A stretch of DNA of 49,694 bases from Syntrophobacteraceae bacterium (GTDB lineage: Bacteria; Desulfobacterota; Syntrophobacteria; Syntrophobacterales; Syntrophobacteraceae): positions 1 through 49,694 of the forward strand of contig JARLHP010000241.1 of assembly GCA_031292195.1 (NCBI GenBank), given 5' to 3'. Position 1 is the stretch's first letter. Each line of letters opens with the position of its first letter. The notes below the pieces were generated by a model. That model made no database searches and was not told where the DNA came from. It saw nothing but the letters and a program-made list of their open reading frames with translations. Of this stretch, positions 1-7,630 are shown piece after piece. The position numbers and the translations under genes were made by a program.

Positions 1-626
1 AGAATGTGGGGGACGCCCATGATATTATGCGTTTCCTTCGTCAACCAAGGAAAGACCGAGTTCTTTCACGATCTCCTCCCCCTTCTCACGGCTCTGCTGA
101 CGGCGGACTGAGTTGTGCCTGAGCACGATGAATGAATGATGGAAAAGAGATGGAATATGTGCAAGTGGTATGGAACAGGGGTCAAGTCTCCGTTTGACCA
201 TATGTTAGAGTTCTTTGCATAAGCCGGCAACGAGTCCTCGGCATTGGGTCTGACCAGTCCTCGGCATTGCCGGCATTGGGTCTGACCCAATGCCGCTAAC
301 TTAAGGAAAATGCCAGTCCTCTTGCGCTCTTACAGATTCAGAACCGGCAGGCTTTCGCCGCATTGGGCCGAGGTTTAGGGCCTGCCGGGCAGGACAGGTG
401 GCCAAAGTGATTTGACATAACAGGAGAGCGCTCATTCGTAAGTATCCGGAATTATCGATCCGGCATTGTAGCTTCAGGCCTGTTTTCGAATTCTAGCGTT
501 GCGTCCCGTATGTTCTACGATATGAAGAAGGCCGGCAAATCCTTGCCGAACCAATTCCCTTGCCCTCGGCTGACCTGAAAGCGGGTATTTTTCTTTTCCG
601 TACGGGCGGAAAGACCGTCAATAAGT
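1..626. other. Intergenic, repeat-rich left edge
   Basis: No convincing gene is seen. A frame open from the window edge to about 109 is too short to identify. Around 176-198 lies a GGGGTCAAGTCTCC...TTTGACC stretch, and 235-295 contains two copies of TCCTCGGCATTG and two of CGGCATTGGGTCTGACC, ending in a perfect palindrome at 271-295. Such GGGTCTGACC-type repeats are often found in decaying, transposase-associated intergenic DNA; that association is general knowledge and not demonstrated here. Confidence 0.5.
271..295. repeat. Perfect inverted repeat, 11-bp arms
   Basis: CGGCATTGGGT at 271-281 and ACCCAATGCCG at 285-295 are exact reverse complements separated by CTG. The left arm repeats sequence found about 30 bases earlier. 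There is no T-run, so this is more likely a palindromic repeat unit than a terminator. Confidence 0.75.
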
Positions 627-714
627 TTGGCCAGAGATTTTACAGGCATTAAGCGCCTCCTGCACTCATTTAGAAAATTTCTTCAAACGGCTTTGACCGA
701 CCCTTCAAAAGGTT

Positions 715-742
715 GGTGGGCAACGCTGCGCTTTTGCCCACC
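715..742. repeat. GGTGGGC dispersed palindrome, copy 1
   Basis: GGTGGGCAA at 715-723 pairs exactly with TTGCCCACC at 734-742 around a CGCTGCGC-type loop. The same core, GGTGGGC...CGCTGCGCTT...GCCCACCCTAC, recurs at 7421-7447. This is a REP-like hairpin unit. It sits directly before the UPF0182 remnant and is read into its open frame. Confidence 0.75.
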
Positions 743-746
743 CTAC

Positions 747-875
747 CGGGCTGAATGGGGCCAGGCAAGAGTGCAGCTCGAAAACGCCCAAGAGGCTATG
801 CAGCAGGGCGACTGGGGGAATTTCGGCAAAGCGATGGACGAACTCAAACACCTGCTGACCAAGCCGGCACAATAG
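747..875 (+). pseudogene. UPF0182 family protein, C-terminal remnant
   Basis: The open frame runs from 627, but only its last 40 or so residues look like a real protein. They contain A-R-V-Q-L-E-N-A-Q-E-A-M, then Q-G-D-W, then a G-K-A-M-D-E-L helix, ending LTKPAQ. This resembles the extreme C-terminus of the large UPF0182 membrane proteins (normally about 900 residues), where an amphipathic helix of the type EAL..GDW..YGEAMDEL closes the chain. The preceding frame translates a palindromic repeat (715-742) and is not protein-like, so the rest of the gene is gone. The assignment is by motif recall; a profile search would decide it. Confidence 0.45.
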
Positions 876-1535
876 TTTTTAATCGGCCCTCTTGTTAAGT
901 TGCATTGAGGGGCTCACAGCGTTGTCCCGACCCGTGCGCGACAGACGAACGGTGTCTCGACCGGCTGCGCCGACCGGGACCTTCCAACATACCCGAATCG
1001 ACGTCAGGTGGCGGATGTTCGGGTCCCCATCATTTCCGATATCCGGTATCGGACATCCGGTCTCCTTTATAGCAAAGCGATGTTTCCGTTTGCGCCCCCT
1101 AACCCCAGAGACAAGGCGAGGAACTGAGGGACAGAAGAGACACACCAGCCGCCAGCCTTCGAAAAAAGCAACGAGGGTTCGGCAACGCAGACAGCTTTCT
1201 CACACCAGAAGCAGTACGTACATGGCGTCTTTTGACAACCGGTACGGTTTGGCTACCATAATATTCTAATGTTACATGACATATTCAATGAAGGGGTCCG
1301 ATTTGCAATGTCTTCCGCAATAGTCTAAAATAAACCAAATGTGGTTGGTTCTGCTTTTTACGGGCGGTCGTGCGGCCCGTATGAACCGACCCCATGAAAG
1401 AAAGATGAATTGCGGTGAAACCGCTATAGGCGCGTAGTTGAATTTATTGCCGGCGGGTCAGACCCGGGTCCGATCTTCTGAAGAAGCGGGACCCGCTAAG
1501 CGCATGGCGAAGAGAGTGTTAATGGGATAATAGCT
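876..1535. other. Intergenic, no gene recognised
   Basis: Open frames on both strands here (up to 125 codons) overlap each other, lack family resemblance and have no convincing ribosome binding site. Small palindromes are present: ACGGGC...GCCCGT near 1360-1380 and CGGGTCAGACCCG near 1455-1468, the latter echoing the GGGTCTGACCC unit at 271-295. This looks like decayed intergenic DNA. Confidence 0.5.
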
Positions 1536-1751
1536 ATGGAATCGGTCAGTCAGTTGGCTAAGAAGGCTATTGAGTTCGAACCCGTTGAACGAATCCAACT
1601 AGTCGAGGCGATTCTCCGTAGCCTTGACAAACCGGATGATGATATTGAGCAAAATTGGGTTGCCGAATCAGAAGCACGATATGCGGCTTACAGGAGGGGA
1701 GAGATCGCCTCAGCGGACTGGGAAGAAATCAAGAAGAAATACAAACGGTGA
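1536..1751 (+). CDS. Addiction module antitoxin, TIGR02574-like
   Basis: This 71-residue protein is the antitoxin half of a type II toxin-antitoxin pair. Its layout is characteristic of the putative addiction module component family: a helical start with E-P-V-E-R-I-Q-L-V-E-A-I, then L-R-S-L-D, then an acidic and aromatic tail W-V-A-E-S-E-A-R containing Y-R-R-G-E-I, then W-E-E-I-K-K-K. The tail normally wraps the RelE/ParE toxin. The stop codon overlaps a GTG start for a RelE-like toxin (GTGA at 1748-1751), the usual translational coupling. The ribosome binding site is weak. The toxin partner is frameshifted, so this antitoxin may now act alone. Confidence 0.8.
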   Translation: MESVSQLAKKAIEFEPVERIQLVEAILRSLDKPDDDIEQNWVAESEARYAAYRRGEIASADWEEIKKKYKR

Positions 1752-2042
1752 GAATTCGCTTTATTTCCCCAGCAAGCCTTGAACTGGACGAGTGCTATCC
1801 GGTTTTACGATCACCAGTTGCCAGGTTTGGGGTTTCGGCTTTTCCAGGAAGTGGAGGCGGCTGTTGACAGAATTAGATTTATGCCGCATGCATGGCCGAA
1901 AATGGGCGAGCAAACCCGTCGATGTTTAATAAAGGGCTTCCCTTACGCTCTACACTATGTGGCGGGACCCGATGAAATTTTGATAATCGCAGTGGCCCAT
2001 CTCCACAGAGACCCTGAGCATTACAGGGGAACAATCACTTGA
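1748..2042 (+). pseudogene. RelE/ParE-type toxin, frameshifted
   Basis: Reading from GTG at 1748 gives V-R-I-R-F-I-S-P-A-S-L-E-L-D-E, a normal RelE/ParE start. The rest of the family pattern lies in another frame from about 1794: A-I-R-F-Y-D-H-Q, then PGLGFRLFQEVEAAVDRI, then R-R-C-L-I-K-G-F-P-Y, then I-I-A-V-A-H-L-H-R. The two halves join if one base near 1792-1794 is removed, so the window carries an apparent single-base insertion. The whole would be about 97 residues, normal for this family of mRNA-cleaving or gyrase-blocking toxins. Either the toxin is inactivated, leaving the antitoxin, or this is a sequencing error. A downstream TTG at 1779 opens the second frame but would lose the first strand. 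Confidence 0.7.
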
Positions 2043-2168
2043 TGCCCCCTATATCGGCTCCATTGCTTCGCCCCCGCAAATCGCCCACCAGGCGGGCGCC
2101 CGCCTGTTCCATTTCCGTGGCGCAAACGATTTTTCCGCAGCCCGCAATTACACGACATGGCAGGAAGG

Positions 2169-2435
2169 TCAGCCCTTGTCCAACACTTCCCTCACTTTTC
2201 CGGCCAGAGTATTCAGGGAAAAAGGCTTTTGCAGAAAGTGCGTGGCATTCTCCAGCAATCCATTGTTTGCCACCGCGTTGGACGTGTAGCCGGACATGAA
2301 GATCGTCTTGATGCCGGGTTTTATCCCCTTGATCTTTTCCGCCATTTCCTTGCCGTTCATGATGGGCATCACCACGTCGGTGAGCAGCAGATGAATCTTG
2401 CCGGAATATTTCTCACAAAGAGCAAGGGCTTCGCC
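2169..2435 (-). pseudogene. Response regulator receiver domain, N-truncated
   Basis: The reading frame matches the C-terminal two thirds of a receiver domain of the type found at the end of hybrid histidine kinases. It shows P-G-E-A-L-A-L, then LLLTDVVMPIMNG with the phospho-acceptor Asp, then MSGYT, then FLQKPF with the conserved Lys, then a last helix VREVLD. The first 40 or so residues, including the acidic D-D pocket, are missing. Upstream residues in the same frame are not domain-like and there is no kinase. Without the acidic pair it should not be phosphorylated, so I call it a fragment. Confidence 0.65.
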
Positions 2436-2504
2436 GGGCCGATCTGGTCGGGATGAGATAGAGGTTGTGCATAAGGACAAACAGGGCGATCATCATCAGT
2501 CCAA

Positions 2505-2663
2505 ATGCACACAAGGACCAGTTGGCGCAACACCTTGCTTTTTGCCAATCTTTCGACGCTTGGCTATGTACTCCTGCTGGTGAACCTCTGGTATATGGAG
2601 CATCGCAAACTGTCGCTTCTCGCGGAATTGACGATAGTTTGCTTCATCTACGCTTCATCCTGA
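2505..2663 (+). CDS. Possible small single-TM protein
   Basis: A 52-codon frame from ATG 2505 to TGA 2661-2663 encodes a hydrophobic stretch (L-L-F-A-N-L-S-T-L-G-Y-V-L-L-L-V-N-L-W-Y), then a charged M-E-H-R-K, then a second hydrophobic run to the stop. That would suit one or two membrane segments. There is no good ribosome binding site and no family is recognised. It could be the C-terminal end of a lost membrane-protein gene or a chance frame. Confidence 0.22.
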   Translation: MHTRTSWRNTLLFANLSTLGYVLLLVNLWYMEHRKLSLLAELTIVCFIYASS

Positions 2664-2698
2664 CCAATAAAATAAAAGCGACCCATAAAAAGACACAC

Positions 2699-4075
2699 TC
2701 AACATTTCGGTTGAAACCCACTGCCCTCCCGCACATATTTTTTCACCGTTCGCCGGTCGAGGCGGGTGCGGCGGGAAACCTCCTCGTAGGCGCCATACCG
2801 TTCGTAGAGAAGCCGGCAGTATCCGGCCAGCAGTTCCCGGGCGCTCACGGCCCCGCTTGCCATAAGGGAGGCAAGATTCTCACCCCGCTCCAAGTCCGCG
2901 CCGGTTTCCACCTCCGAGGCGATTTGCCTGGTGAGAAGTATTCTTCTGACCGCCTGTTCCAGTTCCCGCACATTTCCCGGCCAGCCGTACCCGGGTCCCA
3001 GATCTCTTTTGATCACCCCCAGGACCATCTCCACCAGCGGTTGCGAATCTTCGCCCACGATGCGCTTCAGGACGTGGCCCACCACCATGGCCAGTTCGGT
3101 TGGCTCCTCGCCCAACCGCTGCCGCAGTGAGGGGACAACGATCACGTCCGAGCACAGGCGGTAGAAGAGGTCATCCCGGAAGCGCCCCTTTTTGCGCAGT
3201 TCGTCGAGTTCCCGGTTGGTGGCCGCTATGACCCGGCCGCTAAAGCGCGACGGGTCGTGGCTTCCTACGGGCGTAAAGGTCCGCTCCTGGAGCACCCGGA
3301 GGAGCTTCACCTGCACCGGAATGGAAATGTCTCCGATTTCGTCCAGAAAAATCGCCCCGCAGGGGGTGCACCGCGAAAATATGCCCTGGTGGTTCTCCAC
3401 CGCCCCGGTGAAAGCGCCTTTCCGGTGGCCGAAGAGCTCTGATTCGATCAGGGCTTCGGCAAACTGGGAGAGATTTATGGAGATGAAGTTGCGGGCAAAA
3501 CTCTCCGAAAAAGTCCCCTTCCTTTCGTCATAGGGAATATAGCCCGAACGGCCGATGGCCGCGGCCGCCGTACCTTTTCCGGTGCCGGTTTCCCCGAGAA
3601 GAAGTGTTGAGAAATCCTCCATCCGGTTCCACAGGTAGCGCTCGTAGAATCGAATATCGTGGGCAAAAACATTGTTCCATAGATGGAGCCTCAGCCGACG
3701 CATCGACGCACTCGAACCGACCAGCCCCTGGTGGATGAAGTAGAAGGCCCTGCGCATCTGGTAGAAAATGGAGAAGTAGCGGATGGATTCCGCAAGGCCG
3801 AACCCCCGTTCGGAAAACAGGGCCAGAGCTTCCCGGGCGAAGCCCACCGGGCAGGGCTCGGACCCCGCTTTGATCTGGTCTCTTATCAGCACATCGAACC
3901 GGTCCAGGACCCGGTGAAAGATATCGAACATGAAGGCCGCCTCGAGATTCGAGCGGTCCTGCGCGGGATAGAGGCGAAGATCTCCCCGGCCTTCCCCGGC
4001 CAGCCTCTCCACCCTTTGCCGCACCCTTTGGATGATCCGGGTCAGGCACTGGTCATAATCGGTGCCGGGGGGCAC
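2699..4075 (-). CDS. Sigma-54-dependent transcriptional activator
   Basis: An AAA+ enhancer-binding protein that remodels sigma-54 RNA polymerase. The N-terminal 150 or so residues are a helical sensory region that I do not recognise by name. The central domain has Walker A G-E-T-G-T-G-K-G near 172-179, the sigma-54 contact motif GAFTGA near 225, Walker B AIFLDEIGD near 245, and arginine-finger and sensor regions F-R-D-D-L-F-Y-R-L and GNVRELE. The C-terminus is a FIS-type helix-turn-helix with R-R-T-R-L-D-R-R-T-V-K-K-Y. The GTG at 4075 is probably not the true start: an in-frame-looking N-terminus continues upstream to ATG 4194 in a shifted frame (see the separate entry). The divergent neighbour at 4449 has a sigma-54 promoter candidate and is the likely target. 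Confidence 0.88.
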   Translation of the reverse strand: MPPGTDYDQCLTRIIQRVRQRVERLAGEGRGDLRLYPAQDRSNLEAAFMFDIFHRVLDRFDVLIRDQIKAGSEPCPVGFAREALALFSERGFGLAESIRYFSIFYQMRRAFYFIHQGLVGSSASMRRLRLHLWNNVFAHDIRFYERYLWNRMEDFSTLLLGETGTGKGTAAAAIGRSGYIPYDERKGTFSESFARNFISINLSQFAEALIESELFGHRKGAFTGAVENHQGIFSRCTPCGAIFLDEIGDISIPVQVKLLRVLQERTFTPVGSHDPSRFSGRVIAATNRELDELRKKGRFRDDLFYRLCSDVIVVPSLRQRLGEEPTELAMVVGHVLKRIVGEDSQPLVEMVLGVIKRDLGPGYGWPGNVRELEQAVRRILLTRQIASEVETGADLERGENLASLMASGAVSARELLAGYCRLLYERYGAYEEVSRRTRLDRRTVKKYVREGSGFQPKC

Positions 4076-4194
4076 CCGGAGATTTGGAGATCGAGCGCGG
4101 AGCGCTCTTCACTGAAGGGGTTGGCGAAAGCCGCCCGGGCCACCAGGTCGAAAAAGAATCGATCGTCGGCTGAGATTTTCGCTGTTTTGCTCAT
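4076..4194 (-). pseudogene. Frameshifted N-terminus of the sigma-54 activator
   Basis: From ATG at 4194-4192 the minus strand reads M-S-K-T-A-K-I-S-A-D-D-R-F-F-F-D-L-V-A-R and continues through A-F-A-N-P-F, E-E-R-S-A-L-D-L and Q-I-S-G. This is a well-formed protein start. It joins the main frame if one G is added to the GGG before TGCCCCCC near 4075-4080, giving Q-I-S-G-V-P-P-G-T-D-Y. The join lies beside G and C runs, a common place for both real slippage mutations and sequencing errors. The full protein would be about 498 residues. Whether the GTG at 4075 rescues a shorter activator is unknown. Confidence 0.55.
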
Positions 4195-4303
4195 GCATTA
4201 TTTGTACATGATGTATGCATAAAATGTCAATCACTGCGGACCACGGCAAAAGGCACGATACATATCCACCTGCAATGTGACCAGAAATCATCTGGCTCCC
4301 CAA

Positions 4304-4320
4304 TTGGCATGTTCCGTGCT
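4304..4320 (+). promoter_or_regulatory. Sigma-54 (-24/-12) promoter candidate
   Basis: TTGGCATGTTCCGTGCT matches the consensus YTGGCACG-N4-TTGCW with two mismatches and keeps the required GG-N10-GC spacing. It points at the DUF2339 gene at 4449 (leader of about 115 bases) and lies in the gap shared with a divergent sigma-54 activator. ATGCAT occurs at 4193-4198 and 4215-4220 flanking TGTACA and could be part of an activator site. Confidence 0.6.
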
Positions 4321-4448
4321 CTCTGAGTTACACGATGGATTGAAGGCGCCGGCCGGTAGCGGCATGCTACGAACGATCACACCCCGCGACAGGCATAACG
4401 GCCTGGAGGCGAGGGTCGGCCTTGACCGACCCCATGACGGAGAACAAA

Positions 4449-7169
4449 ATGGCCCTGTTGACAATAATTTCCCTGGTCCTGGCAATTGCCGTTCCGGCCT
4501 CGCTGATCCTTCCCTGGATCAATCGCAAAAGAATACAGGAGCTGAGACGGGAACTGGAGCAGCTGCAGTGGGATTTGGCCCTGAGGAGCGCACGATCGGG
4601 GGCGTCGTTTGCTTCGGCCGCGGCGACGCCCGAGGAGAAAAGGGGGGCGCCCGAGAGGGCGCAGGTCCCCATCGACCCCGAAAAACCGACCGGGAGGCCC
4701 GGCCCGCCACCAGGGGAGGGGATCGTGCGGCCGGATACCGGTGGGGCCAACCGCTTGGAAACCAAAGGCAAATCCGAAAGAGACGGGGCTCGCGGCGAAG
4801 CGTTCGAGCAGCCGCCGGTTCGACCGGAAAAGGAGCCCGAAGGCTTCGAAGACCGGTTTGGCGCCAGGACATTCGTGTGGCTCGGGGCGGTCGCCCTGGC
4901 GCTGGCTGGGGTATTCCTGGTCAAGTACTCGATCGAAACAGGGCTTCTTAGCCCGGCGGTGCGCGTGATCCTGGGGTTCCTCTTCGGCCTCGGGCTTCTC
5001 TATGGTGGACACCGGGTAAGCACCCGCCCGGAATTTCCAAACGGCAGCCGAATAGCCCAGGGGCTCCTGGGGGCGGGCATCGCCGTCCTGTATGCGGACT
5101 TTTACGCGGCGACCAGTCTCTACCACCTGCTGCCGGCCTTTGCCGGCTTCATGGGGATGGCCGCCGTGACCGCGGTGGCGGTGGCGCTCTCTTTGCGGCA
5201 CGGAAAACCGATGGCTTTGCTCGGGCTTTTGGGCGGCTTCCTGACGCCCGCCCTGGTCAGCTCGCCCCAGCCGCACGCGGGAGTCCTGTTCTCTTATCTA
5301 TTTTTGGTGCTCTCGGGCCTGATGGTGGTCATCCGCAAAAAGGGCTGGTGGTCCCTGGGGATTCCGGCGGTCCTTGGCGCCTACTCGTGGGTGTCGGTCT
5401 GGCTTTTTAGCCTCCACTTCGCACCGGGGGATATCCCGTGGCTCGGCCTGTTTCTTTCGGCCGCGGCCGCCTCGGTCGTTATTGGTTCGAAGGAGCAGTT
5501 CGAAAAAGACCGCAAAGACATGGCCGATTTTTCAACCTTTACTTCAGCGCTAAACAGCCTGGCCGTTGGCGGCGCCATTGTCCTGATGGGACTGACCACG
5601 GCATGCGGCGGGTTCGATATGACCGGATGGTTCCTCTACGGGCTGCTGTCCGTAGGGACCATCGTTCTTGCCCGTTACAACGAAAAGCTCTATAGCCTCG
5701 CCCCGTTCATATCGGCGGCAGTGAACGCGGTCATGCTTTCAGCGTGGAGATACGGTGAGGCGCGGGAATTTGTGCCGGTAACCGTCATTTTCGCATTGAT
5801 TCACGTGATCGGCGCCCGGGGCCTGCAGTCGCGGAGCCGGGAGCCGTTTGTTTGGGCCTGCCTTGCGGCACCAGGCGCCCTGGCCTATTACCTGATCGCA
5901 TATTTCAAGATTCACCCAAATCCACTCTATGCAAATGTCCCTTTTCTTTGGGGAGCTACGGCGCTCGCTCTTGCCGCGGGGGCGACTTATGCGCTGTTTG
6001 ACATCGTCAGGAGCGTACCGTCCGATTATGCCCGAAAGCAGCACATGCTGGCCGTCTATGCCGGCGTGGTCGCAGCGTTCGTATCCATAGCCCTTACCAT
6101 CGAACTAAAGCGCGAGTTCCTCTCGGTGGCCCTCGCCGCGGAAGTGGCGGCCCTCGCCTGGATCAACAACCGGGTGGATATCAAGGCGCTTCGCTGGATA
6201 GGGGCGCTTCTTGCCTGCGCCTTCGGCGCCCTGCTGGTCCCGCAAATCCTGCTTATCGTCCAGCTTTCGGCTTTCAGTCTTCTGGAATTGAGGATGCACC
6301 TGCAGCAAAGCGTGCCGATCGTCGCCTGGCCGGTTTTCCAACTGGGCCTTCCGTCCCTATGTTTTGCAGCCGCAAGCCGGCTGCTGGTTAAGCAAAGAGA
6401 CGACAGGCTGGTATTCTCCCTGGAAGCCGCCGCCATCGCCCTTTTGGGGCTCATGGGCTATTATCTCGTCCGCCACTTTTTCCACATGGACCACAACGTG
6501 ATGTTCGTAACGCCCGGATTTGTGGAAAGGGGCGTCATCACAAATATCTTCTTCCTCTACGGGATTTCTTGCCTGCGGGCGGGTCGAAAATTTGAAAGAA
6601 AGGCCGTTTGGCTGGGAGGACAGGTAATTTGCGGTATGGCGCTTTTCCGGATCGTCTATTTCGATCTCCTGCTTCGCAATCCGCTCTGGTCGGCCCAAAA
6701 TGTAGGCGCGCTGCCGGTAGTGAACGGGCTGCTGATAACCTACGCGTTACCCCTTTTCTGGATATGGACGGTGGCAGCAGAACTCACATGGAAGGACAAA
6801 ATCGAGTGGAGAAAATACGCCTATGGTTTCATGGTCCTGCTCGCTTTCGTGTTCGTGTCCCTGGAAGTGAGGCAGCTTTTTCAGGGGACCCGGCTCGACG
6901 GGACGCTCACGGGCAACGCCGAGATTTACACCTATTCCGCCGCATGGCTCCTTTTTGCGGCAGGCCTCCTGCTTTGGGGAACGCTTCGCCGGCAAAGGTG
7001 GATCCGGTTGGCTTCGCTACCCATCGTCCTGCTGACGGCGGCCAAAGTGTTTTTCTTTGACGCCTCGGCCCTGGTCGGACTATGGCGGGTATTTTCGTTC
7101 TTTTGCCTGTGTCTTAGCCTGCTGTGCATAAGCTGGTTCTACTCGCGGTTCGTCTTCAGGCGCCCTTGA
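4449..7169 (+). CDS. DUF2339 family large membrane protein
   Basis: A polytopic inner-membrane protein of about 906 residues. It begins with one hydrophobic segment (A-L-L-T-I-I-S-L-V-L-A-I), followed by a charged coiled-coil R-K-R-I-Q-E-L-R-R-E-L-E-Q-L and a Pro/Gly-rich linker to about residue 135. Then come twenty or more hydrophobic segments to the C-terminus, with W-L-G-A-V-A-L-A-L-A-G-V-F-L-V-K-Y at the entry of the core. This matches the DUF2339 layout, whose function is unknown. Three starts are possible (TTG 4422, ATG 4434, ATG 4449); GGAGA at 4439-4443, six bases before ATG 4449, favours the last. A sigma-54 promoter candidate lies upstream and a weak hairpin terminator at 7187-7219 follows. 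Confidence 0.85.
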   Translation: MALLTIISLVLAIAVPASLILPWINRKRIQELRRELEQLQWDLALRSARSGASFASAAATPEEKRGAPERAQVPIDPEKPTGRPGPPPGEGIVRPDTGGANRLETKGKSERDGARGEAFEQPPVRPEKEPEGFEDRFGARTFVWLGAVALALAGVFLVKYSIETGLLSPAVRVILGFLFGLGLLYGGHRVSTRPEFPNGSRIAQGLLGAGIAVLYADFYAATSLYHLLPAFAGFMGMAAVTAVAVALSLRHGKPMALLGLLGGFLTPALVSSPQPHAGVLFSYLFLVLSGLMVVIRKKGWWSLGIPAVLGAYSWVSVWLFSLHFAPGDIPWLGLFLSAAAASVVIGSKEQFEKDRKDMADFSTFTSALNSLAVGGAIVLMGLTTACGGFDMTGWFLYGLLSVGTIVLARYNEKLYSLAPFISAAVNAVMLSAWRYGEAREFVPVTVIFALIHVIGARGLQSRSREPFVWACLAAPGALAYYLIAYFKIHPNPLYANVPFLWGATALALAAGATYALFDIVRSVPSDYARKQHMLAVYAGVVAAFVSIALTIELKREFLSVALAAEVAALAWINNRVDIKALRWIGALLACAFGALLVPQILLIVQLSAFSLLELRMHLQQSVPIVAWPVFQLGLPSLCFAAASRLLVKQRDDRLVFSLEAAAIALLGLMGYYLVRHFFHMDHNVMFVTPGFVERGVITNIFFLYGISCLRAGRKFERKAVWLGGQVICGMALFRIVYFDLLLRNPLWSAQNVGALPVVNGLLITYALPLFWIWTVAAELTWKDKIEWRKYAYGFMVLLAFVFVSLEVRQLFQGTRLDGTLTGNAEIYTYSAAWLLFAAGLLLWGTLRRQRWIRLASLPIVLLTAAKVFFFDASALVGLWRVFSFFCLCLSLLCISWFYSRFVFRRP

Positions 7170-7186
7170 GTCCCACCACAGCCCGG

Positions 7187-7219
7187 AAAGCCCCCGTCAA
7201 ACCAGCCGGCGGGGCTTTT
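7187..7219 (+). terminator. Weak hairpin terminator after the DUF2339 gene
   Basis: AAAGCCCC at 7187-7194 pairs with GGGGCTTT at 7211-7218 across a 16-base loop and is followed by a short T-run (CTTTTCCC). It lies 18 bases after the stop codon. The T-run is poor, so efficiency is doubtful. Confidence 0.4.
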
Positions 7220-7420
7220 CCCGAAGTGCACTCCACACAATCCGCAGAGGTATGGCTAGCCGAACGCGCCGGCATGAAACCATCTTGCAGGACGTTTGAG
7301 GGCCACCCCCTCTTGGCGCTTCGCGCCCCGGACACCAGGTGTCCGGGCCCCCCGGGTCCTTCGTGACTTTTGGTGGTTTGAGGGTGTAAGGAGGTGAGAA
7401 GCTGTGGCGAAAGGGCGAGC

Positions 7421-7447
7421 GGTGGGCGGCGCTGCGCTTAGCCCACC
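7421..7447. repeat. GGTGGGC dispersed palindrome, copy 2
   Basis: GGTGGGC at 7421-7427 pairs with GCCCACC at 7441-7447, with GGCGCTGCGCTTA between and CTAC following. It shares the arms, the CGCTGCGCTT loop and the CCCTAC flank with the copy at 715-742, so both belong to one REP-like family. Confidence 0.75.
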
Positions 7448-7630
7448 CTACGCAGATCCACGCCCGGGCGGGCGCGGGTATCATAGACCCGGCTTCGCTC
7501 CCCCCACCGCCATAACGACACGGGTTTCCGGATGGACACTATCCACCAATTGACCGTCCCTGACTTGCGTCCAGGCCGACGACTCCCTCAGGGGCATGCA
7601 TCCCTAACAACTATCGACCTCGGCCCATCT

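Larger units (their letters stand above)
7170..7630. other. Intergenic between convergent genes
   Basis: The gap between the DUF2339 gene and tpx, which end towards each other, contains a terminator-like hairpin (7187-7219), a CCGGACACC...GGTGTCCGG palindrome near 7328-7347, and the second copy of the GGTGGGC palindrome (7421-7447). No gene is supported; the open frames here are short and repeat-derived. Confidence 0.5.

Noticed and set aside
892-1269. 125-codon plus-strand frame with an overlapping 88-codon minus-strand frame
   Set aside because: Composition is not protein-like (many Arg and Pro, no hydrophobic core), the two frames mirror each other, and there is no ribosome binding site or family match.
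1360-1380. T-run and ACGGGC...GCCCGT hairpin considered as a terminator
   Set aside because: The T-run precedes the stem on the plus strand, and on the minus strand the stem is followed by A residues, so neither direction fits an intrinsic terminator.
4367-5276. Long minus-strand frames opposite the DUF2339 gene (up to 299 codons)
   Set aside because: They are shadows of the GC-rich coding strand; the plus-strand frame has membrane-protein character and a ribosome binding site.
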